Of a stretch of DNA of 64,000 nt, positions 50,401 to 59,400 are shown one piece after another. The stretch covers positions 141,357-205,356 of the forward strand of contig JASAMV010000158.1 of assembly GCA_030248065.1 (NCBI GenBank). Reading direction: 5' to 3'. The DNA comes from Rhynchonema sp. JSB1_4 (lineage: Eukaryota; Nematoda; Chromadorea; Monhysterida; Xyalidae). The position numbers were made by a program, and so were the translations under genes. The notes beneath the pieces are model-generated. The model saw only the letters and a list, made by a program, of their open reading frames with translations, had not been told where the DNA came from and searched no databases. Each line of letters starts with the position of its first letter. The stretch's first letter is position 1.

Positions 50401-51230
50401 AGGACTTTAAAGCAAAAACACAAAACAGTCATTTTTGAATCAAAGAAGTTTGCTTCAAGACACTCGTGCAGCTGGGGGGAGTGGGAGCCCCCCCCCCTAG
50501 GTACCGTAGGTTGACGCTCCATGCTGGTACAGTAGGTAGGTAGTAGGTAGTTTTTCACTCCAAATAGGCGAAAAATCGCGCGCTAAGCGCGAAATTAGCG
50601 TTTTAGAGTACCTTTTGATCAATATTTACACCTATAATTTTTTGTTCCCCCCGAAATTAGCGTTTTAGAGTACCTTTTCATCAATATTTACACCTAAAAA
50701 TTTTTGTTCCCCCCATAGCTCGGCCGGTACAGTAGGTAGGTTGCCGCCCACATTTTTGGTGGTACAGTAGGTTGCCGCCCCGCCTGGGTCGCTACACCAC
50801 TGCTTCAAGATATCATCAGAAAAAATCGGGCCAAAGAAATCGGGCGGGGCGGGCTGGGCCCACTTTTATCCAAGTCGGGCCGGGCCGACCCCAGGACCTC
50901 GTCTCATCGGGCCGAGGTAACCCGGCCCGATTCATACATCTGCTCATGGGAAGCATGAGACTTTCAGGTGCAATGCGAATTTTGCACGTTTACATGAATC
51001 TAAAAATGGAAGGCAAAACATGACAAGTTCTAACACGAGGGCACAACATGTATCTGCGACTTACCGTCACCGTCATATTTTGGCGAATGACTTGGACCAG
51101 ATTCGACCTCGTAATCTTCAGAATCATCAAAGTTTGTCCACATTGTCGGCGATCGAAAACTGCCCGACGTTCGCACTGACGACGGACTGAGCGCCGCCGC
51201 CAGCGTTACTTTGGGCTCTTGCGTTGCCAT
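47444..51230 (-). CDS. REPS/POB1-like EH-domain protein
   Basis: RalBP1-associated, EH-domain endocytic adaptor type. Exons: 51230-51065, 49924-49725, 49437-49315, 49254-49192, 49024-48824, 48748-48634, 48513-48304, 47951-47805, 47688-47444; phases agree at each junction. After an acidic N-terminus (MATQEPKVTLAAAL) comes one EH domain: DEDPFCMTDEQRQYYRAHF, then DSLSKIWALADVNQ and the loop DGFLNCDEFGIAFHLI, ending GGIPLPDYLP. Next are a Pro/Ser-rich part with the SH3-ligand-like GPPPKPPPRP and a C-terminal coiled coil (RELARWIQMRKQLEMKLEEF). Vertebrate REPS1 has two EH domains; only the second is seen here, so either the first was lost or a further 5' exon lies in the repeat zone upstream. Two donors are GTTGGT. 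Confidence 0.85.
50461..50802. mobile_element. hAT-like MITE in REPS-like intron 1, TSD cttcaaga
   Basis: Ends CACTCGTGCAGCTGGGG and GGTCGCTACACCACTG, with perfect 8-bp duplication CTTCAAGA at 50453-50460 and 50803-50810. Internal units are GGTACAGTAGGTAGG. Related blocks occur at 20388-20710 and 63830-63960. Confidence 0.83.
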
Positions 51231-51413
51231 AATTATGTGGTGGGCCAAAGATGAAAAGAAAATCGAGATTTTTTACTCTTCGACCGACCAGAATCTCCGG
51301 CCCGAACCGGTCGAAAAGTTAACAATTGGGGCCCGGCCCGATCCTGACCTCCACAGGTCCAGGATCAGGAAACGATAAATTCAAATTTTATCCGCAAGGA
51401 ACGTCGCGGTCAG

Positions 51414-51645
51414 CAGTGTAGTTCCTGGTCCGGCGCGGCGGTTAGTGTACCTACCCCTTTTTTTCCGTGCGGCGTCTAGTGTACCTCTCTGGGGGTACGA
51501 CCCAAATCCAGGAAAAAGTCACTTTTTGAGGTAGAAAATTTGATCGATTTTTGCCCCTTTTTGGAAAAATTCTCCATAAAAAGGGTACTTTGGCGACTTT
51601 TGACATCATTGACCTGAAAATCATCCATTTTAGGCCTAAACACAG
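51414..51645. mobile_element. Truncated hAT-like MITE, CAGTGTAGTTCCTGG family
   Basis: Begins CAGTGTAGTTCCTGG, then GTTAGTGTACCTACCCC units and the family's internal AAAAGTCACTTTTTGAGGT block. It breaks off near 51640 without the other end. Confidence 0.7.
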
Positions 51646-51974
51646 CAGGGTTTATTTTTTTCAAAATGCGCTAGTAGCATAAAGCTAGGAAAGTGAAAAA
51701 TTTAGTAGCTTTTTTCTGCTGAAATGCCAATTTACTACCTTTTTTTGGTCCAAATATAAAAATTTAGTAGCTTTTACGCTACTAAATTTGAAAATTTACT
51801 AGCTTTTCAAAAAATTTAGTAGCTAAAAAGCTACTAAATTTGGTTAAAAAAATCCATGCTAAACAGTGTAGTGGCAGGCAAATGGTTGCAAGGTACCCTT
51901 GGCGGGTCCAGGATGGTTGCAAGGTACCCCCTATGCCCTATCCAGCCTCCGGAAGTTTGCAAGGTAAAGTAACA

Positions 51975-52147
51975 CTACGCCAACACGAGCCCGATTTCGG
52001 AGCTGGCAAAATGGTGAAACATTCATACGTGGCTGCTGATTTGGGAAACGTTACACGTTGTGGAATACAAAGTGGAGCATGATGATTTTCTCTTTCTTTG
52101 CATTTTGCAAGTTCACCACGTCCGAAATCGGGCTCGTGTTGGCGTAG
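51975..52147. mobile_element. 173-bp MITE with CTACGCCAACACGAGCC ends
   Basis: Inverted ends CTACGCCAACACGAGCCCGA / TCGGGCTCGTGTTGGCGTAG, about 27 bp. A half copy (ACGCCAACACGAGCCCTA) is at 16587-16605. Contains a GGTGAAACATTC motif variant. Confidence 0.78.
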
Positions 52148-52953
52148 TTTGCCTATATTGGTCGCACAAAGACCATATAAGAATTCATCAAAAAAGGGGG
52201 GCTCTATTAACTCACTGACCCCATTTTGGGGGGCTCTATTACGGGGGGGGCTCTATTCCGGGGGGGCCTCTATTAATTCACTGACCCGAACTTGAAAAAA
52301 TTGTTCCCAGAAATACCCCCAAAACCCCTAAAAAGGGGTTTGAATGGATGTTTTTTCACTTGTAATCGCATTTATTCGTGTCTATTCGTCAATAAGAGGC
52401 GTATTATGTGCTCTGAACGAACAACGAACGTGCATGAATGCACCTGTGCACCACTATCAAGCGTTAATACACTACTGTACAGGGGATGTTACCAGTGTGG
52501 TGGCAGGCCAATCGACCCAAGATACCCTAGGGGGGGGGGGGGGGGGGGAAGTCCCAATTTGGGGGGGGGGACGGAAAAAAGTCATTTTTTGAGGTCGAAA
52601 AATTGGACTATTTTTGCCCCTTTTTGGAAAAAATTCTCCATAAAAAGTGTATTTTGGCGACTTTTGACATCATTGACCTAAAAATCACCCATTTTAGGCC
52701 AAAAAATGCCTATTTTAGGCCAAAATTTGCTTATTTCAGGTAAAAATTGGGGGAGCAGACGTACCCGGAGGGGGAACAGTGGGGCAGGCGTACCATGGAG
52801 GGGGAACAGACGTACCCGAGGGGGACCCCCCTCCCCCCCAGGAACTACACTGCCCCTCCCCCCAAACCGGATTTCCCCCCAAAATCCCAGGTACCCCCCC
52901 TACCCGCCCCGATTTTTTCCACCTATGTATGTACCCTACCCGCCCCGCCAAAG

Positions 52954-53123
52954 TACCGTAAAAACCTAAATAGAGCCCCCCCCCGGAATAGAGCCCCCCC
53001 TCGGAATATCGATCGAAAATAACGCCGGATTTGGAACGCTCTCGCTGAGAAACGAAAATAATTTTTTTGAAAATGGGGTCAGTGAATTAATAGAGCCCCC
53101 CTTGTATTTAGGTTTTTACGGTA
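52954..53123. mobile_element. 170-bp MITE with TACCGTAAAAACCTAAATA ends, copy 2
   Basis: Full copy of the element at 22397-22565 in the opposite internal orientation; the AATAGAGCCCCCC units are the complement of GGGGGCTCTATT. Confidence 0.82.
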
Positions 53124-53804
53124 GCCACAGCACTGCCCTTCCCCCCCCCCCAGGGAGGCACACTAATTTTCCCTCCGAAAAAGTAGGAAGGTCAGGTGCA
53201 CTAATTTCCCCTCGGGACCAGGAACAACACTGCTTCCCCCATCCTCCCCAAGGGGTGGTTGCAAGCAAGGTACCTAACCCTGATGGGGGAATCCCCCAGC
53301 CACTAGGAGGAGGAACAGGCGTCAGCAGGTGCCCGAGGGGGCTCCCCTCCCCAGGAACCACACTGGTCGGTGGTCAGAGATTCGGACTTTTGACTCGAGC
53401 CGGAGATTTGGTTAGTCAAATTTTAAGCCAAAAGCAACTTTTTTGACCAAAAATCTCCAAAAAAAACTGCGCAGGTGGAACCCAAAAGAAACCGGTTCAC
53501 AGAAACCAAATTTCAAAAACATGAACATCAGTGTAGTGGCTGGGGGGATGGGGGGGGATTCCCCCCCTAAGGAGTAGGTACCTTGCAACCACCCCTTGGG
53601 GGGGTGGGGGGAGGGTAGGTACCTTGCAACCATCCCGGAGGGTACCTTGCAACCATCAATTTATGGTTTTTATAGGCAAAAATGGGTGTTTTTCGATCTC
53701 AAAACCCCAAAATTCGGGCGCTCCGCGCGCAAACCTCCATATAATAGGTATTTTCAGGGTAGTACTTGGGGGGGGGGGGGGGGGGGGGGGTCCCCCCCCC
53801 AAAT

Positions 53805-54630
53805 TCATCTATCTATCGTCAACACTTTTTGATTTCATCTATCTATCGTCAACACTTATGGGCAAATCTATCTATCGTCAACAAATTCTGGGAACAATCT
53901 ATCTATCGTCAACACATTTCGACCCCAAAATGGGTATTTTTGCCTCAAAATTGGTCAAAATCGGTATTTTTTGTCCCAAATAGGCAAAAAATCGCGCGCT
54001 ACGCGCGGATTTAGTACATCTAAGTACATTTTCATTAATATTTACACATTATTACCGTATTGTCGGAAATAGAACCCCCCCATTAATTGACCCCCCCCCA
54101 TTAATTGAACCCCCCTTAAATGGCTCGAAATCAAAAATAGAACCCCCCATTAATTGACCCCCCCCCATTAATAGAACCCCACCCCCAACCTTCACCGTAC
54201 CACTGATTAGTGGTATGGTAAGGCTGTGTTGTTGTGTCAAACGTTGTTTAAGCTTGCGTTTTCAGCAGAATACGGCTTTTTAAGCATAATTAACGCTGTT
54301 AAAGGCAGAAAATACCCTAAACAGGCCATTTTTAGGGGCATTATTAACAATGATTTTTTTCGTCGGGGGGCCAAATGAAAAATATAACCCCCCCAATAAT
54401 TGACCCCCCCCATAAATTGAACCCCCCCAAAATGACCCCAGTGAAAAAATAGACCCCCCGGGTTCTATTTCCGACACCCACTTAGTACACTATACTATAC
54501 CTTGATTTTTGGCGACCCCCCCACCATCTATCTATCGTCAACAAGTTTGGGTCGACCCCCCCAGATTTCGGACTTGGGTCATCTATCTATCGTCAACACA
54601 TTTCGGGTCCCAATCTATCTATCGTCAACA
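53805..54630 (+). repeat. Seven direct copies of an 18-mer at both ends of the nested element
   Basis: ATCTATCTATCGTCAACA occurs at about 53807, 53839, 53867, 53897, 54524, 54578 and 54611, always in the same orientation: four near the left end and three near the right end. Confidence 0.9.
54061..54476. mobile_element. Third-level element with TGTCGGAAATAGAACC ends
   Basis: Perfect 16-bp inverted ends TGTCGGAAATAGAACC / GGTTCTATTTCCGACA, with CCCCCCATTAATTGA-type units inside. No obvious target duplication. It sits inside 53755-54651. Confidence 0.75.
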
Positions 54631-55358
54631 CCCTGACCAAGTACTACACTGGGTATTTTAGGCAAATTTTCGGCCAAAATGCAATAAAGTACCTATTTTT
54701 CGGCCAAATTTGCAGTATAATGCATGCAAAAAACACCCTTTTTTCGGACCTCAGGGGTACCTTGCAACCTTCCGGAGGCTGGGTAGGGGGGTACCTTGCA
54801 ACCATCTGGATCCATCCCCCCCCAAGGGTACCTTGCAACCATTTGCCTGCCACTACACTGATGAACATGATTGCGCGAGAATTTCGGACCATTTTTTCCT
54901 ATGACCCCAAAATCGGGCCGGGACGACCTAGGGCCCGGGCCAGGCCGCGATTTCGGACTTCCAAATCAGGCCGGGCCCGTCTTTTGGTCAGTCCGTCGGG
55001 CTGGGCTGATCATGATCTGCGCCAAAACATAACAAGAGAATGAAAAGCATTGTCAAAGTCGGGACGGATTCCAAGACACCTAAAAGAGATATGTAAATTC
55101 CGTCGGTTCAGTACGACCTGATGCTTTGCCGCTCTGCTCTGTTTGCAGCAAATGGCAATAGTCCAAACTGTTTATAGTCTTTCAGCTTTCAATATCAATA
55201 TACGTGTAACACTGAACAAATGTCTGCGCAATTCTGATAAACTACAGAGTTGAAGAGGAATAAATTAAGTGCCCCACACCAGGCTGATTTTATTCAGTAA
55301 TATTGACACAAAGGACAGCATGTCTTATGTGGTGATTGTTATTTAGAATATATCATAT

Positions 55359-55646
55359 GTGCTGAACTCTACCGTTGAAAACACACCAGAGAAGGCAATT
55401 GTGCTGAGAAACACAAAAAGCAGTGAAACCAAAAAAAACGGTGAAAAACCGGAGGTTGACAACCAAGAAAAATCACTGAAACCACATATCACACATAAAA
55501 AAGTGGATGAAACTGAGAAATTAGACAAATGTAATTGTTCATTGATTTATGATCCTTCAAACCATCGCGTTCGGCGCAAATTATCCGATTTTATTCCAAT
55601 TCATCCAGCTGAAATGAAATTGCAAAGTAGAGTTGTGCATCCTTAG
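55359..55646 (+). CDS. Possible small hydrophilic protein, 95 aa (uncertain)
   Basis: An ATG-to-stop frame rich in Lys, Glu, Asn and Ser, ending with a more structured stretch (CNCSLIYDPSNHRVRRKLSD). Composition differs from the surrounding repeats. No domain, intron or promoter evidence, so it may be a chance frame or an exon of an unrecognised gene. Confidence 0.25.
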   Translation: MLNSTVENTPEKAIVLRNTKSSETKKNGEKPEVDNQEKSLKPHITHKKVDETEKLDKCNCSLIYDPSNHRVRRKLSDFIPIHPAEMKLQSRVVHP

Positions 55647-55752
55647 GCACGTGATGAAAAATGGAAATCAAAAATATTTTCTATGCCCAAGTTTTCCATT
55701 TCCGTTTTCCGATATGACTGAAGGTGAACCAGCCGTGCTTTCCAGACCTGGA

Positions 55753-55843
55753 CCATACCGTATCACCCTGAATTCTTACACACTTAAAATGTAGGGTGAT
55801 ACGGTATGGTGCAAGACTGCAAAGTGTGGCTGGCTTGGCTAAA
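55753..55843. mobile_element. Fragment of the 13275 foldback family
   Basis: Carries CCATACCGTATCACCCTGAA, TTCTTACACACTTAAAATG and the complementary GGTGATACGGTATGG in short succession, matching the two arms of 13275-13552 with most of the centre missing. Confidence 0.7.
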
Positions 55844-56420
55844 CACGCATGATGGAAATGAAACAAAACATTTTCTTTGTGATATTGGTCGCACAACGAC
55901 CACATAAGAATTCATCAAATCAATCCTGATTTTCACGTTCAGTCACTCTTAACCATTGTGCTATTTGTGATTCTCACAAAACAATTTCAGCTGAAAATAA
56001 TCTAGCAGAACACCCACGTTGCTGAGGGTTTGAAACATTTCGGTGACCGCATGCTTTGTGTGCGATCGCGCAACGCAACGTCACTGCCCCGTGCCCCGTC
56101 ACTTCCCGGCTTCACTATTCAGGAAAAAAAATTTGACCAATTCTTATAAAATCATTGTGCGACCAATATCTGACCAATCAGTGGCTGAAATTTGAAAATG
56201 TTTCCGTTATATGTAAAAACATGCCTGATGCAGAAAATGTTTTGTTCCATTTCCATTTTCTAATATGCGTGCAGTAATGTCGGAAAACGGAAATGGAAAA
56301 CTTGGACATAGAAAATATTTTTCATTTCCATTTTCCACTATGACCACACGCGCCCTTAACCTTGCATGAAACAATTTTCATTTTACATTCTCGAAACATT
56401 AATGAATATGAACATGACAA

Positions 56421-59400
56421 TCACCGGAGAATAATAGGCTGAATAAATTAAAGAATATGTGAAAACCTACCAGGTTATCATCTCGAGACTGAGTGTCGGC
56501 TGTCTTCTGCACGGTCACTGGTTTTTCGAGAACCATTAGTTCAGCGACATCAGATGCGCTCAGACTGGACTTGATCGACTCTCCTTTATCAATCAGACCA
56601 CATTTGCCTGCAGTGCGTTTGAAATGAATAACGCAATATGCGACAGCATAAAAAAGCTGCAAGCGCACTGTATCCTCCTTACGGTGGCTCTCTTCATGAC
56701 GAAACCCTTTATCCATGAGCGTTTTGTTTTTTGATCCCCAATTTTTGGTACCCTGTCTTGGTCCCCAATCTGCCCTTGCGCAACCGGCTAATCACCACTC
56801 TATACAGTCAATATCCATTGTAATGACCGAAAATATCGGGTCCTGATCATGTCCCTATAAAGAGGATTGACTGCATCGAACTCTCACCATCGCCAATATC
56901 CGTCCACAGCTTCTGTCGTCCAGCCGCACAGATTTCGTCCTTGAATTGCAATAGGAAATTATTGAAGGTGTCTGGAATACCGTGCTGAATGCTCGCCGAT
57001 CGGAATGCCTGTGCAGAAATATGATTGATAATTGCACTTTGTAAGCCTTAGATGATCTGGTGCCTTCGCACTGACGATGACCTGGTCCTGGTGCACCTGG
57101 CCGGATCGAAACGAGCAACCAATGACATATTGCGCAATTTACATTGTGGAAGCACTGACAAAACTATTGACGAACAAATTCTACCTTGAGACAAGAGACG
57201 ATCTTTGCAAACATTTGGTCGCCGAACGAATCCTTGAGAATGGCACGCACAACCGAACACAGTTGTGACGATGCTGAAGTTGAACATTTTTCTCTTTCAA
57301 TGCATTATTTCATTTCATAACTAAATTGTCGCTGGGACATCAACCGAAACATCACATGAATCCCCCACCGACCAGCATGAATTTGTGCCGGGTTCTGCAC
57401 GACAATGGCGTTGTAGTCCTGCACAGGGTTCATTGTGCCAACACTGCGTGCACTTGGGACGTCGATTAGTGATGGGTCGTTGCGCGCATGCTTTTCGGCA
57501 ATACCATTTAGGTCGGTGCTGAAATTCATGCGAAAATACGTTCATGGTGGTTAACATTCAGTCCAGATATTCTTGTGGCCAAAACGAGCCAAGAAGGACA
57601 TACCATACGTACAGTGCACCCTTAGGCGCAGCAGCAAGTATCCGTGCTAGATATTTTTGTCGCCAATTTGTTCTTAACATTTACGACTCTACCTATGTAT
57701 ATATATTGCGAATATTTTTATAGCGAGAGAAAACACCGGGTATCGATCACGTCACTAAAGCGGCTTAGCGTATCCGCTTTCGGGCGAAACATCGCTCACA
57801 AGATGAAGCAGCATAAAAACTTCAGCCTAACCCATTCAGCATCTCCATATTTGCCCGTTTACCACTGACAGTTTGTTTCTCAATACGCTCTAGTTTAAAG
57901 GCATCTTTAATTTGTTTGAGTATTGGTCGTGCTAGATTGTTCAGCTCGGGCAACGGTTGTAGTGACGCCTGAAATTAACAAATCCTTACACGCGGATCAG
58001 GTTTTAAACGCAAAAAAACATTATTTTATCGAAAACATAAACAGCCTAACTGACCATGTGATGTGATGCAGCTGTGTCCGGCAGTGGTTCATTGGGATAG
58101 AGGGCTCGATTTCTCAAACAATCAAATGTGTGCTGAATACGAGGGTTGAGAACATCGGTTGGACGCAATGCTTCAGTCCGCTCGCCTGTTTCTGTGCTGA
58201 AACTAGTGGATTTCAGGTTTGATCTTCTGGCAAATGAAACATTACGTAAATGATACGGTGTCACATCTGGCGACCGGTTTGGTCCGCGATGGGGAATGTG
58301 AATCTCAATTTTTTTAGAATATTTGGAAACGACGATGACACAAGTTAAATCACGACACCAAAAGTTGTTTGTTGGTTGTCTAATCCACAACAACGCTAGC
58401 CTGATATTGGTGGCATCACTAAATCCCTGAGACGTGAAAATGATATGATCGAGACCGTACCGAATCAATCCCCAACTTTTGTGTCCCACGAGAAAGTAAG
58501 ACGTCGCTTCAAGCCTAAACTCACACTTTGCCCTTTGTCAGGTCCATGCTGTCCATAAGATTATCCACCAATTTTTCCTGTTCAGTGGAGGAATTTGTGT
58601 TCTCGGGGAATGCGGGATACAGAAATCCGCGCAGGTCGTCAGCGAACGGCAGTTGAATGAACAACAGTCGCTGCAACAAGTTTTCTTTTATTGTGAATAT
58701 TCGAACCCAATTTGGAACGCGGCCAACATTGACGTATGCATTTGATTTTTTTATTTTGTTTCAAAAGCGGCAGCGGCTATTGAATACTACAAGGCAGCTC
58801 TTTCGTTACAAAATCGTGTGGCAATTAGCAAAAAGTGCTACTAAACAGCGAATGCTTGGGAGCAGCGGCATATTTTTAGTTGCAAAAGTATTTGTTACTA
58901 CCGAGTAGTTGTGATTGCGCGTTGCTTGTGTTGTATGATATCGATACTGGTGGGAACTGCTGTGGATTGACAATGACTGTTCACAGCCAATGTATATAGA
59001 CATTCAGCAAAACAAGTTCTAAAATCCACAAATCAACAAAATCCAGTTTGCCCAACCTACCGGCACACAACCATTGCCCGTTCGTTTATCACACGGAATC
59101 AGAGCTCCGAGTTTGGGGCTGGACGCAGCGCTGTATACATATCGCACCACGGCCACCATTCGTTCGGCTGCCAACGCACAGCTCAATGCTGACAATGCTC
59201 TGCTGGCTGCCTGCAGACTGATAACGCTTTTGCAACCTTTCCTCATTTTTTGGGTTGTTTTGACCGCTTTGAGTGCAGTCAACCATATTGTACATGTCCA
59301 TTTGATGGATTTTTGACACTATTCGCCTCGTTGCTATTACTGAACAGGACATCACTCTACGAGGTCACCAACTCTAAAGTGCGCAGTCCAAAGACGCGAT

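Larger units (their letters stand above)
53755..54651. mobile_element. Nested hAT-like element, TSD ggtatttt
   Basis: Ends CAGGGTAGTACTTGG / CCAAGTACTACACTG, perfect 8-bp duplication GGTATTTT at 53747-53754 and 54652-54659. Carries an 18-bp repeat family (ATCTATCTATCGTCAACA) and a third inner element (54061-54476). Confidence 0.9.
53529..54860. mobile_element. 1.33-kb hAT-like element, TSD atgaacat, with nested insert
   Basis: Begins CAGTGTAGTGGCTGG and ends CCTGCCACTACACTG, perfect 8-bp duplication ATGAACAT at 53521-53528 and 54861-54868. Subterminal units GGTACCTTGCAACC occur three times near each end, all in the same direction. A second element (53755-54651) sits inside. Confidence 0.9.
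51231..56420. other. Second transposon-rich gap
   Basis: Holds MITE fragments and full nested elements, GGCCCGG ends, short AT-rich TAGTAGCTTTT repeats (51665-51840), and one possible small reading frame (55359). No host gene can be assigned. Confidence 0.65.

Noticed and set aside
53805..54630. CRISPR-like spacing of the 18-mer repeat
   Set aside because: Spacers are irregular, the host is a nematode, and the repeats lie inside a transposon with clear ends and target duplication.
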